Assembly (NCBI RefSeq): GCF_000327385.1
Contig: NW_008709614.1
Location: 1,319,575 to 1,383,574, forward strand
DNA: 64,000 bases
Direction: 5' to 3'
Source: Lottia gigantea
Lineage: Eukaryota; Mollusca; Gastropoda; Lottiidae
Under the pieces are notes generated by a model that did no database searches, had not been told where the DNA came from, and was given only the letters and a program-made list of their open reading frames with translations. Made by a program: the position numbers and the translations under genes. Below are positions 11,276-23,190 of this stretch, in pieces (positions within the stretch are counted from its first letter, which is position 1; each line of letters begins with the position of its first letter).

Positions 11276-12285
11276 TTTGACAATCCATTTAATCTTCAAA
11301 ATTCAATCTATGTTAGATCAGAGTTAAGTTCAAGGATAAATCTATCATTATCATATCAGATCACTCTACATCTCATACCTATCCTTCAAAAATAAAACCA
11401 TTCCTCAAATTAAAACAATATCAACTTCAGTTGCTCGCCTACTCTCTTGGACTTCTAGACTTTATAGTAAAACTCAAAAGCTCTATTATCACTACATGAT
11501 TGAGGGGCCATTAATTCTATGTTTTAACTGCCCAGTTACCAAATACTTTTCTTCACCAGAATGGAGTATTTGAGTAAAGATAAAGAAATCTACAGTAATG
11601 TGCAAATTGATAAAACACATCAATAGAGACAGTAACAGATCTGTTTCTAATGTATTTTATTGTTTCCCTATTATTGTTATATAAAAGTTATAACTTTATT
11701 TAGATGTTTATAATAGTTATGTTATTAGTGATATATAATGTTTGCCTTCAGATTATTATAATTGTTATTGAGCTTTCAAAGGAAAGAAGAGTAAGGTTTT
11801 CGTATACATTTTGGACTAATCTTGTTATTGGTAACAGGTCAAACGAAACAATATTGAAATTGTATTGATATGTCTAATATTTATCTATAATATCATTTTT
11901 TTTTAGAATTTCAAATTACTATTATCAATACAAATCCTTTTATTGAAAAGTCTATTTGATCTGCTACAAAGAGGTCTTTTTATTGTCTTTCTGCTTATTG
12001 TATTTTATCTTTATACTGTTTCTTGCCATCACTTATAGACTAAAAAGAGAAGAAAAAAAATACCACATGTTTCACAGTGCAATTTGAATTTACGCAAATA
12101 GTGTAGTGTATTTTATTATTATAATATGCAACATACAGTGCCAAAGAGTAACTTAGTTAGTCTATTGATTTATCTTTAGTAATTGATCAATTAGAAAAAT
12201 CTTTTAAAAAATTCATTCACACTTGTTTTATTAAAATTAAAAATTATTTTAGCGCAATTTTTTTTAGCTAATTAATTATCCTTTT

Positions 12286-12360
12286 TATACACTCACATTA
12301 TAATGTGGATGTTTATTATCGTCACCGCTTTTTGTTTGTTTGTCTGTCCAAAATTGCTTG
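12286..12360. repeat. Possible fragment of the 'cccacat...ggcggca' dispersed repeat
   Basis: The section atacactcacat...atgtggatgtttattatcgtc...gtctgtcc follows the same order of motifs as 28721-28800 (acgcccacat, atgtggatgtatattggcgg, cgtccgtcc) but is diverged. Weak on its own. Confidence 0.3.
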
Positions 12361-13179
12361 TGAATTGATATGCTCATGTATATTGATAAGATCTTGAATG
12401 AGTTTAATCAACAAAAATTTTCATTGAACAGATTTTTTAGTTTTTTCTCTTGACATTTCCTATATATTTTTTTTTATTAAGAAAGCTTATGTACTCAATA
12501 GAGACTTAAGGTTTCATTGAATTTTGATTTTATGAAAATTTATTGTGTTATTAGAATGCTAATGTATATTGGTAAATTTTAATGGATACCTTTTGAGATG
12601 AAGACAAGCTCCATTAACCTTGATAAATATATTTGGAATTTTACACAAACTTTCAAAACATGTTTCTTGTTGTGCATCAGATTTTAAGAGATTATTTATG
12701 ATCCGGTGTGTTTGCTTATATAAGTATAACTATAGTTATTGTTATTGTATGTCTATTATTACTTTTTGTTGTACTAGTTTTTTTTTCTTCTCTACAGAAA
12801 TTAAAATCAAATATTCTTTGTATCACAGGATTTTATTTTCACAAAAGCAGTGAATACATAAACTTCAAGTATAAACCAGATAACAAATAATGCAATACGT
12901 GTTTTTATTGGTCTTGAATTTAGGAAATACAGTAATCAAATTAATTTTTTACCTAATGGGCAACTGAACACTCTGTGCAAAAAACCATCTAAGGCCAAGA
13001 CAGCATTTAAATAATGCTTAGTGTTCCACACAATTACACATGCTGTCAATCAGAGCAAAATATGTCAAATTTTCATATGAGGTAGTATTTTAGCATTTCT
13101 CAAATCAACCCAGCAAAGTGAGGTTTTGACAAAAACAAATTGTCACCATGAAATGGTTGATACAACCACTCATTTCAAA

Positions 13180-16100
13180 TCAGATATTTAAATCATCATC
13201 AGGATCCTCTTCATCTAAATCATCAACTTCATCAGCTTGATAAAATATCTTTCCTCCACCAGGCTCATTTAATGCTGCTTCTTTTCTACAAAGTTTTATT
13301 CATTTATTTATGTAAAGATAAGCTTGATAAGTAATTAATCAATGAAGTGCCTGCACATTTAACCTGACGCGCCTCCCCATTATTTCTTCATAAAAAGAAG
13401 TCATGAATTCACTCTTGCTCTGAAATGTTCAACTTGAACGAAACCAGTCAAGCCATACACACCAGATCAAGGACGTCCTAAAGGAAAGTTCTTCCTTTGT
13501 TTTTAATTAATTGAGCCCTTAATAAACTAATTGTCATTAATGAAACAGAGTAATTGCTAATAGATCTTACTTTCCTCCTCTCCCTCAATTTATGCATCAT
13601 AAAAATCTTACCTATTTTTATCATAAGTATAGGGTAAAATAAGCTGATTTTTGGCATCTTTTTCACTTTCTTTTAAACTGAGATTAAATGTTAAGTTAGA
13701 TGCAGGATCCACCTAGAAATGAATATTTAAAAAAAAAAAAAAGTTAACTAAGACAGATTTCAACTTATTATTAACTTATTATTAGATAAACAGCATAAAT
13801 TTCAATACATGACCAAGGGAAATATTTCCCCACAAAAAATTTTTCAACAAATAACTGCAGCAGATACATCACACAAGAGTGACATCCTTTTTTGAATTTT
13901 CATTTAAATGTTTTCAATTTTAAAAGCATTGTGTTGCCTGTATACAACATTCAACTTTGAAAAAAACAGATTGAATTTTTTAATGTACTCATAAATAATA
14001 TTTTGGCAAAATTCTCCTAAACAAACCTGGTCATTTTCTGTTTCTATGGCAGTGGTTAGTTTATTTTCTTCTCGAATACTTGATATTGTTAAACTCTCAT
14101 TGATGTGAAAATATTCTATCTATTATCAATTAATAAAATAAAAAATCTTATAATAAAATATAAGTTTAAAATAAGACAAGAGTATAAAAAGATAGTGGAT
14201 AACATCCAAATGCACACCTCAGAATGTTGGTGAAACATAAAAATTTAATTTCCATGAACATTGTTTGACAACCACGGACCTGTGGCATTTTCAATATTAG
14301 AGGTCACAGGGCTAACTCTGTTATCAATTACAACATCTTTGCAAACTGCCAATCATCCCACATGATCTTCATATATGATATCATATCTTACCAAATTTCA
14401 TTCAAATTGGTTGACAACTAAAGGATCTATATCTTTTTCAATAGGCGGTCATGAGTTCTGACAATATATGTCTGCATGTATAAATCAATAGAAAAAAGGG
14501 AATGCTACCTTCCTGATTACTTTTCCTGATGTTTTATGATGTAGTAAGGCACAAGATGTAGAGTTATTGTGTGGAGATGGTGTAAAAGTTAGAACTGATG
14601 TTGCTGTGTGTTCTATTTGTTTTAATATCTGACTATCAAATATATCTTGATGTACTCCACATACTATCTGTTTTATTTCATATCCTATAAAATCAAATAA
14701 ACAATCATTACATTTAATCACATATACCTAATAATAAAACTACTCAAATTGGGTTACAAATAAATATTGGTGAAAGTAAGAATAAAATGGAATTTAATGT
14801 CTAACTTTTCTGCATTTGTTTGGGGAATTGCCATGCAGTGTGAAAAATGAAGGAAATTTTGCCAGAACAGCATGACCATCTTTTTTCATTTTTGATCAAG
14901 GTAACATACCCACACCGGCAGTTTTGAATTTCATCCAAATCCATACAGAATTGTGCCTTCAAGAGCGTTTACGAGCTAAAAATAGAACACTTTTTCTCTT
15001 ACCAGATATTTTTCAATTCTTCTGATTTTCAATAGGGTTCATCCTTGGGTGATAACAAACACTCACAACGTCAAAATCTGTCAAGAATTGTGCCTACTAG
15101 AGTGTTACGAGCAATTGTAGACGGGGGGATGGACATGGGTGACGCCAATATACGCCAAAAATGATCTTTGCTGTATAAAATACAGATTACCTTTATATGA
15201 TACTGTAGATAAATTATGTAGAAATTGACAAGTAAAAGATGGTGGACGTAATAACAGATGAAAACTCAAACTATCTATAATCAACCCAAAACTACCATTT
15301 CCTGATGGTAACTGTTCTTCTATCAATTTCCGAACATTAGTTCCAGTTTCTAACTTATTGTCATGGTTATGAAAGTCTAACCACATGTGTGAATATTTAG
15401 TTGCGTCAATAGTCACCACTCTACAACAAAAAAACAACATCACTAAAAGAGAATACACTAATGATTGTCATTTCGAACTGAGAAAATGAAAATTAGCTAT
15501 TTGTATCAATATTTAAAATCAAAAGTAGATTAGGAATTGTTTACAATTAAATTCAAAATCAGTCTAAAAACCCAGAGCATTATTGACATCTCCTGTTGAC
15601 TTTTGGAAACAATATGATAAATAAATGTTAGTTAAAGTACCTGTCTTTGGTTTCTGAAGGTAATAACTTATGATAGGTGTCAGGTGGCTTCTCAAAACAC
15701 AAAAATACAGTCTTATCATAACTGTAATTTAAGAAACAAAAATGCAAAAGCTTTAAGTTACCAAACATAAAACAAAAGTCAGTTAAAAATGCACGTCCAT
15801 TTCTTGTCAGCATCCAACTTTATGTCATCCAAGATCTGATAAAATTCTTCTTAAAATCCTACTCAGTTTAAATTGATTTATCATTCAATTATACCAATCA
15901 AAAATAGTGTAATAGGGGACTGACAATACAAGTCAATGTTTATAAATGAATATTCTGGGATTTTAATTTCAATTTGCATAGTCAATCAATCCGACATGCT
16001 AATAAAAATGGGATACATTAAGATTTGAATCTAAGAATCCAACAGACAAAGTGAGAATTATAAGTAAAAGAAATACCCACCGTTTGCTATGATTAAGAAG

Positions 16101-16752
16101 AAAGTTATATATAATATGTTCATTACAAACATCAATACATTCAACATCATCTATAACAGAAATTAAATTTTACATCTTGACACTACCTAATGTAGACCTT
16201 TAGTAAGGACAGAATGACTCTTGGTCGATTTGTCCCACATTTCACTAGTAAAATGAGATCAACAATTCAAGAGAGTAGCATGGGCATGGCCGAAAGACAA
16301 CCTGAGTTGGTAAAGTTTAAAGTGTAAAAAAAAATTACTTAACAAGGCAGGGCTGGTCTTTCAGAGCCAATTTTAATGGACCCGAAGGCAATTTGGATTA
16401 GTTGATTGCACTGTCAAAGTTATCAAGTAGTACATAAGATCAAAACAGAAAAAATACGATTCAGAGATGGTTGTAGTCAGACAGTATTTAAATCATACTG
16501 CTTCAGTGCTTGGCCAGTACCTCATAGAACAACCACTTATAAAGTATCTAAACTGTTTACAGTGGCTCGCTTGTTTAACAAGATTTTATCTAAATTTTAA
16601 TATCACATAGTCACACATTGAAATTTCGGTATGTCGGAGGAATACTGACACCGATATGTCATACTGATATAAATTATAATTGGATGAATGAATAAACCTT
16701 TAAGAAGAATGATTGTAGATAATTCAGATCCTTTAAGCAGTGCCAAAAGCAT
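13180..16752 (-). CDS. ELP5: Elongator complex protein 5 (ELP5)
   Basis: Exons, in transcript order: 16698-16752, then one not located, then 16081-16150, 15641-15721, 15191-15420, 14509-14684, 14027-14119, 13612-13712 and 13180-13285. Exon 1 encodes MLLALLKGSELSTIILLK, like the N-terminus of animal ELP5. The remaining exons join in frame and end with the family signature: VDPASNLTFNLSLKESEKDA, then NQLILPYTYD and the acidic tail EVDDLDEEDPDDDLNI. SFGLIIDSLSFHLLLRPP matches the RecA-fold core. ELP5 forms the Elp4-5-6 ring of Elongator, which binds tRNA and supports wobble-uridine modification at C5 in the cytoplasm. About 25-30 residues between exon 1 and the 16081-16150 exon remain unassigned; the exon should lie between 16160 and 16690. 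The gene diverges from UBXN10. Confidence 0.9.
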
Positions 16753-17686
16753 CTCTTAGCCAGAATTTTCCAGAAATCGTAATCATCAAAATCGAAATCG
16801 ATGAATGTGTTCAATATTTCAATTTTCCTATTTAGAGATAAACATGGGCGCAGACATATTGGCTTTGTACAATTTTCAAGGAAATTTAAGTAAACGAAAG
16901 TCACTTTTTTTAATGGTTTTGTTAAATATTTGAGATTATATGACCCCTTTTACTTTTCCTTGAAATAATCTCGTAAATATACCAAAATCAATATCTTTTC
17001 ATAACCAAAGTAATGAGTATTGACCTTTAATTTCGTTACGGAAACTATCAATCAGACATGAATTGTACGATACATTAAAAATATGGATGCTGACGTCTTC
17101 GGTTGTCATAGTAAACATTCATTTTTTCTTACATTAATTCTACTGCTACAAAAAATATTGACACACTTGATAAATGAACTTTTGCTGTCTTATTTTATGA
17201 ATCTGTACTTATTTGAATTTTTCAACTTGAACTTATGAATCGCATTTGAACCTCAATGAAGTTCAAACAAAACAAAAACCAATGTCAATGATAAGTGCCT
17301 AGAGTAGTAGTAGTAGTACTTAGGCCTACTCCTCTACTGGCACTTGTTCCAGTCCTGCACTGTACTGGCTCCAATCAATAATGATATTTGGGATCATGTG
17401 GACTCTCTATTTATCTTTACTTCAAAATGATTGCCAACCAAGTATATCTACTACTTGTCTTGTCCTCTGGCTATGAGATGTAGTAAATTTTTCAAGGGTT
17501 TAAAAATGCTCATGCGGATGATGCACATAATATAAAGGCCTGTTATATAATTTTTTTAGCCTATTTGTCATTTATCATAAATTTAACGGTACCGGTAGCC
17601 TATGTAAGATTATGATTCATCAATTTTCAGAAGAGTTATCAAAATAAATCATCTGAAACAGCAAATGGAATTTTGAGACGTATCAT
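16753..17686. promoter_or_regulatory. Shared upstream region of divergent ELP5 and UBXN10
   Basis: The two start codons face apart across 934 bp, so the promoters and 5' UTRs of both genes lie here. A CRE-like TGACGTC occurs at 17091-17097. Close to it, GTTGTC-AT-AGTAAAC (17102-17116) resembles an RFX X-box with a mismatch. A four-codon upstream open frame (ATG at 17665, stop ending 17676) precedes the UBXN10 start. A (tag)n run sits near 17308. These are sequence resemblances only. Confidence 0.4.
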
Positions 17687-18801
17687 ATGGCGAGGCCGCA
17701 ATCTAGACACCATTCTCGAAGTCATCACCAAGAAGAGGTGTTAAAAGCACCACCTGGAAGTCCTACACCATGGTCTACTGAACAGAATAGTAACCTAGAA
17801 TTTTTCTCCCCACGACCTCCTAGCAGACCAGCAGGAGATGATGGAAGTGGAAGGAGAAAGACATCTGCTAGAGGAAGACCATCTTTAGTAACTTCTGGTC
17901 CTGGTCCCAGTTTACCTCAGTTACCAGGTAGGCTGTACTTATGGTAACAATAGTATAATGCTATTTATGGTCAAATATTGTATACTCAGATACATAATTC
18001 TAGTGTTGGTAGAAAAAAAATAGTAAGCTTACATAACAAAGAACCATAAAGGAAAATGCCTTGCTTTGTTTTCATTTTTCAGACAAGTTACTCATTTCAC
18101 ATTTGAACTGATCTTGTGTTTTGATTTTCTTGATTACCATCTCTATGTTTGGAGTTCTAATTCATTTGTCATTTTCTTCTTCAGGTGAAATTGATCCATT
18201 TGCCAGGAGACCTTCTCGTCCCTCTTCATCACTATCTAAATATAAACCATTACCAGATATACAACATGGCCATCATAAACCTCAGGGTTTACATGATAAC
18301 TTAGATTATAATGTAGAAAATATAAACATTTCTTCAGATCAACAACTTCATACTAGATTTAAAGTGAAACAGACTAAATCTTCAGAGAAAAGAGTGAAAT
18401 CAAGTGAGAATAGAGTAACACAGACAAGTTCTGAAATTCCTGTCTCCAAAGTTAAAATCAGTGTTAAAAGGAAAACAACTGTACAAAAATCAGATGTATC
18501 CAAAAGTAGTGAACATAAGAATGTGATACCAGATCCAAGTCAAGATAACCCTGTGATAGAAATAGGAGTGAAGCTGCCCGATACTGGTGATAGAGTGTGT
18601 CAAGTATTTCATTCATTTGATACTTTAAAGTCTGTGATGAAATTTGCACAAAATAAAACCGGGAGCAAAAAATTGTCTCAAAAATATTCTTTAGCAATCA
18701 ACATGCCTCGGAAAGTTTTTACCAATTTAAGTATAACTATTAAGGAAGCTGGATTGGATAATAAAACTATCCTATATTTAATTGAGAAAGATCTAGATTA
18801 G
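17687..18801 (+). CDS. UBXN10: UBX domain-containing protein 10 (UBXN10)
   Basis: Two exons, 17687-17927 and 18185-18801, joined in phase 1 (CCA G|GT GAA), encode 285 residues. The N-terminal half is low-complexity and rich in Ser, Pro and Arg. Two landmarks match vertebrate UBXN10: GRPSLV (human GRTRPSL) and SSSLSKYKPLPDI (human SSSLNKYPVLPSI). The C-terminal 80 residues form a UBX fold, starting near VIEIGVKLPDTGDRVCQVF and including SLAINMPRKVFTNLSITIKE. UBX domains bind the AAA ATPase p97/VCP; UBXN10 is the family member tied to cilia through IFT-B. The start is chosen as the first ATG giving a full frame; a tiny upstream frame lies 11-22 bases before it. A candidate polyadenylation signal AATAAA is at 19531. 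Length is close to the vertebrate protein. Confidence 0.9.
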
Positions 18802-20159
18802 CTTGGTGTGGTGTCTAAAGACATTGTGTTTTCTGTTGAGATGTGATATTTGGGAAAACTATGATGAAGATCGGGATCTGTCAAAGAAATGAATTTTGTG
18901 TGAGCTTCATTATGACAAAAAATTTTGAACTGTAATCTTAAATATCACATCACATATCAATCAGCATGTATACATGGTTCAGTCACTATTTCTTACAGGA
19001 AAGATTCAGAGAGATTGAATTCTCAAAATCTGAAAAGTGTTTTTCTAGCCTTTCAACAAATAGTATTGAAATCAATTGAATGGGCTTTTAACAGTATGTA
19101 TGCTTAATACCAAATTCTTAAATGAGGAAATTACTTGTTTTCTCAAGTCTTTTCACTTCTGCTTCAGATTATTTGAGAAGCATCTCTGTATTTCATTCTG
19201 TACAAGGACTATGGTTTGATTGAGTAAATTTCTCTATCACTTTCAACCAGTGAAGAGAAGTTTTGATACAATTTATGATCTATATATGAAGAGGCCTAGC
19301 AATGTTAATGCTTGTCTGAATTATAGTGACAGAAAATTTTTGAATATTATTTATATCATGGAAGAAGTGTCACAGGGTATCAAAGGGTAAAAAATGAGTA
19401 TGAGTGATAACTTTTAGTGATTATGTCAGTGTTGTTTGTGGTGATTCGTTTAAAAATTCAGATAAAAAAATATCTGTGATAACTGATAAGTAAGCTTATA
19501 CAACTTTATATTGTTTTCTTTTCTTTTTAAAATAAAGTTGGAACTTTTTAACAAATATTGATTGTTGTTACATTAACCTTAGGCAGCATATCTCTTTGAT
19601 GTTGAATGTAGATGCAAATTCAGGACTGACCCCTCAACACCAGGCAGGTTCTTTATTGCAAGGTAAAAGTTCTAGACTTAAGGGATAGGGTTAAATTTCT
19701 AGTGACAGGATAAGCGCAAATAAAGGGCTTTATGAAAATTATTTGAAAAGGGCTGTAACTCTTTAACTATTCATCATTTCATACATGCAAAGTTTCATCA
19801 AGATTGAATAAAAACTACCCATTTCTTGTCATCAGTGGATGGACAATAACATTGACAATATTCATCTACATTTCTTAAGAAGCGAAGACAAAAACAGATG
19901 GAAACACTAAAACTGAATGAAAAAATACATATATTTGAATTGAATATAAACTTGAGAGTAGAGAAATAATTTAAATATCACAGATTTAAAATAAAATCAT
20001 AACAGGAAAGTGTCTGAATGTTCAGTTTTGATTTACATCATAATCATATTGCACAAATATCGAATGCATCAATTAACACTTCAAGGCTTTTTATATCATG
20101 TGCAAGTTTCATTTTTTTAAAATCACAAAATAGGAGAAATTAGAACAGGCTGTGCTCTT
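18802..20159. other. UBXN10 3' UTR and gap to the convergent LRR gene
   Basis: AT-rich, with no domain-bearing frame. AATAAA at 19531-19536 is a plausible polyadenylation signal for UBXN10. The remainder is convergent intergenic or 3' UTR sequence of the LRR gene. Confidence 0.5.
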
Positions 20160-22427
20160 TCACATCAAATTACAAGTCTTTTGTGGGTTTTCCTCTTCTA
20201 CTGGTTCTAGATCTGATGTTAAACGAAAAACACCATCCAATACCTTTAAACCGGGTAGCACAGAAAATACTCTAAAATACAAAAGAAAGATGTTAGATGA
20301 CAGTAGAATTAGCAAATTTGAAACAGAGCAATAATTACAATGATGTATGTTTTTCATACGAATGGAAGCAATAATAATACTGTATCACAAATAAATACAT
20401 TATTGTGGTATAAGCACACTTCTTTAATACAATAATATGTTATCATCATGACTTCTCACTTTGGTTTAATTAGCTTATGTTCTCATTATTACTGTTATTA
20501 CTCTTTGATGTATTAACTCTATTAATCTCTATTATTCTTAGTTGTATATATATATATATATTGTTATGTTTTATTCTCTTATTAAATTTCATCTGATGAA
20601 GACATGTGTAATTTGTGTTGAAACGTTATGTGTTTAATATTTTATTAAAGAAGTGTGCTTATTCCATAATATTGTCTTGTGTTTGTGATATGTATTCCTC
20701 ACTTCTATAATTATGTCGTTCCAAGTCCAATATTACATTACTTTTTTGTTAAACCATAAATACTTTAAAAATCTATGGTGTCATTAGAATCTAATAGCAA
20801 AGCAGATGACAATCCAACGGCAATATACGTCCACATTTTCATTTGGGCATATAAAAATGATATGACTTTTAATCTAATGCCAATTTTTAGCTAATTATGA
20901 GAAAAATAACAAACCTTTGTCTGTAGAACTGTGAAAAAACAACTGGGTTACCATTTAGATACAATTCTGCTATTGGAGTTGATCTTAACATTGTCAATCC
21001 ATCCAAATCCTTTATATCATTATCTTTTAGTGTTAAATATTGAATCATTCTTAATTTTGGTAAACCCTAGAAATAGATTTCTTCTTTATTTTCAAACTCA
21101 TCAAAACACAGAATCACATGAACAAAATTACAGATTGTTCCAGAATATGCAAGGTCAATGTAGTTCCTAGAGTACAGAATTGAAGCAAAGAGGTTGAAAT
21201 TCAAATGTATTGTAGACTTACCTTTAATGAAGTAAAATTATTGTTGTTCAAATTCAAATATTCACATCTGAAACAGAAAAACATATCTTAAAGCTTTCTT
21301 TAGAGTTTTACAAAAAAGTGAACTCTAACGACTAAAAAAAGTACACATATAGATTTATTCATTACAAGCAGATAGGATGTACATGTTTCATAGAATTTCT
21401 TCTTCAATTGCAGATAAAAGATACAAAATGAGATATAACTTACTTTGGAAATGAAAAGGAACTGATTTTGTTAATTTCATTATGTGCTAAATTTAGATAT
21501 TTAACATGCTGTATTCTATCTAATACCCTGTACAAATTCTTCTTTTGATAACCTTCTTGTAATTCTTGATAGCAAAAATTTGCTAACTGGAAAAAAACCC
21601 AAGAAATTTTGAGACGTCTTTATGTTATTTCAACTACTTTTGCATATTGTAAATATTGACGAGACTATCCCAGATAGGCCTTTTTTCAGTAAAATTTCAA
21701 AACTTATTTTAAAATTCAAAACAAAAATTCTTAATAATCTATAAAATACAAATCCATAACACACATTTGCATCCAATTAGTATATTTCTGTTTTGATATA
21801 CCCATTTCTATAATATACCAAACAAACCTCAGCCTTTTCCCAGTTTTCTATTTCATTTCTATATTGCTTGTGTTGTTTTCCAGTTAAATCATGGAATGAT
21901 TCTTCATCAGCATATTCAGTTTTCACTTGATTTGAATTCTTGATATCTTTTACATTTGGACCTGTAAAATTATTACAGCATAATGTCATGTTACATTCTG
22001 TAATTTTTAGTTACAAAAAAAAAAGGCTAAAGTTAATATTTTGCCAAACAAGTTCATTTGTCATTGGCTCAATATAAACCAAGAAATTTGGCTTGGTTTT
22101 TTCAGAAAACATATGGAATTGGCATGATTTCATGTCACTCTGTAGGCCTTCTCCAATGTTTGAGAGAGTTAATGTACATATAGTCGAGTGAAGACATTTG
22201 TACACAACATAAACATGAGCAGTATGAATGCAATAAGATCTAGCTTGCATAGTGTCATTTAACTAGTAATTTTTTCAAATTCTAATTGATAAATTTTGTC
22301 ATTAAAAAAAAAATCTAAAGGTTGAAATTTTACCAATTCTGATTCTTGGTGCCTTCAGTTCATCTCCTTTAACTGTAGTAGATTTCAAGTCGTGCCAAAC
22401 TGAATACTGGAATCTTGCTGAAGGGAG
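20160..22427 (-). CDS. Leucine-rich-repeat protein, unassigned; first exon not located
   Basis: Six exons in transcript order: 22334-22427, 21828-21961, 21444-21586, 21222-21267, 20915-21066 and 20160-20271. They sum to 681 nt, join without breaking frame and end in a stop, giving 226 visible residues. About 75 charged residues come first (SARFQYSVWHDLK, then YRNEIENWEKAE), followed by LRRs: VKYLNLAHNEINKI, CEYLNLNNNNFTSL, IQYLTLKDNDIKDL and IAELYLNGNPV. These are capped by FYRQRVFSVLPGLKVLDGVF, an LRRcap-like end, and a short tail closing CNLM. The first visible exon has no ATG, so at least one 5' exon lies upstream, probably beyond the TTAA element at 22528-23190. I do not recognise the family. 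The layout of few LRRs and a cap recalls small LRRC proteins of the cytoplasm, cilium or nucleus; the partner is unknown. Confidence 0.75.
20375..20695. mobile_element. Foldback element with hammerhead-like motif (last intron of the LRR gene)
   Basis: The left arm, about 20380-20440, includes ataagcacacttctttaata. It pairs with the right arm, about 20636-20695, which includes tattaaagaagtgtgcttat. Each arm is about 60 bp with some mismatch. The interior has a (TA)n run near 20545 and, next to the right arm, CTGATGA (20593-20599) followed after 20 bases by GAAAC (20620-20624), the two conserved boxes of a hammerhead ribozyme. The stem between them is weak by eye. The family is unidentified. 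Confidence 0.6.
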
Positions 22428-22527
22428 CTAAAATAAAAGTATGCAGCTATGAATCTGATGAATGTGGCTTGGATATTCTTTGTTTCAACACTGACTTGTA
22501 TCGCTTGCCCACAATGATTTAGATTAG

Positions 22528-23190
22528 TTAAAGGGATACCACGTCTTAGGATGAACATAAAATTTTCATTTTGCTCAAATTTGGCCAATAACAGTATATA
22601 TCCATCAGTGGACTTACCTGGTGTCCTAACCATACATCAAAATCCCTCTATAATCCGATATATCCACAAATCAAGTAATTAATTATAAAACGTTTAATAC
22701 ATCCATTAAGCGATTTTCAAATCGTGAGTCCAGTGTAATTTTCAAGGGGAAGTAACTCTCAAGTGGGGTTTCCCGCGTCCTTGACCTCTACTCTTGAATT
22801 GACCTCGACATTTTTAGACATATTTTGAAGACAGAATAATAATGCCTCGTAGGAGATAAAGCGACTCCGCGAAAAAGCCATTCATATAATCTAGAATGAA
22901 TACTCCACCACTGACACAATTTTCAACGAATATTTTCAACGAAAAGTTTGTTTGTATACACCGGAAGATGATTGTTTCCTGTTTTAGTGTTGATTACCCA
23001 GACTCTTTTTTTCTCAAACTGAACGGAATTATCGCTTGCTCACCTTTTTTTAAAATTTTGATTATAGTTTTATTGTCGCTTTTTCAAACTTGATAAAGTG
23101 TGGGATGCATACTTATTTAACCAATGGTCACTATTAAACACAAATATTAGCCACAGGACGAGTGTATTCTAAGACGTAGTATCCCTTTAA
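22528..23190. mobile_element. TTAA-flanked TIR element (piggyBac-type target duplication)
   Basis: TTAA at 22528-22531 and 23187-23190 bounds inverted ends AGGGATACCACGTCTTAGGAT (left) and, in reverse complement, AGGGATACTACGTCTTAGAAT (right), with two mismatches in 21. The interior of about 655 bp carries no transposase. A TTAA duplication with such ends fits a non-autonomous piggyBac-like element, though TTAA is also common by chance in AT-rich DNA. It lies just upstream of the first visible exon of the LRR gene, probably in its first intron or 5' region. Confidence 0.75.

Larger units (their letters stand above)
9634..13179. other. Region between convergent CoA-transferase and ELP5 genes
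   Basis: Holds the 3' UTRs of both genes and AT-rich intergenic DNA. No coding exon is supported; the short frames at 10523-10726, 11063-11395 and 12620-12890 have no domain. It contains one long imperfect hairpin (11017-11275) and a possible fragment of a dispersed repeat (12286-12360). Confidence 0.5.

Noticed and set aside
20152-20334. Plus-strand frame SRSDVKRKTPSNTFKPGS opposite the last LRR exon
   Set aside because: The minus strand encodes a spliced LRR cap in frame with five other exons; the plus frame is its shadow.
22618-22647. A 30-bp candidate exon (RDFDVWLGHQ) on the minus strand with good splice sites, in phase with the LRR gene
   Set aside because: It lies inside the TTAA-flanked element, is very short and lacks independent support; a chance CAG|GTAAGT is likely.
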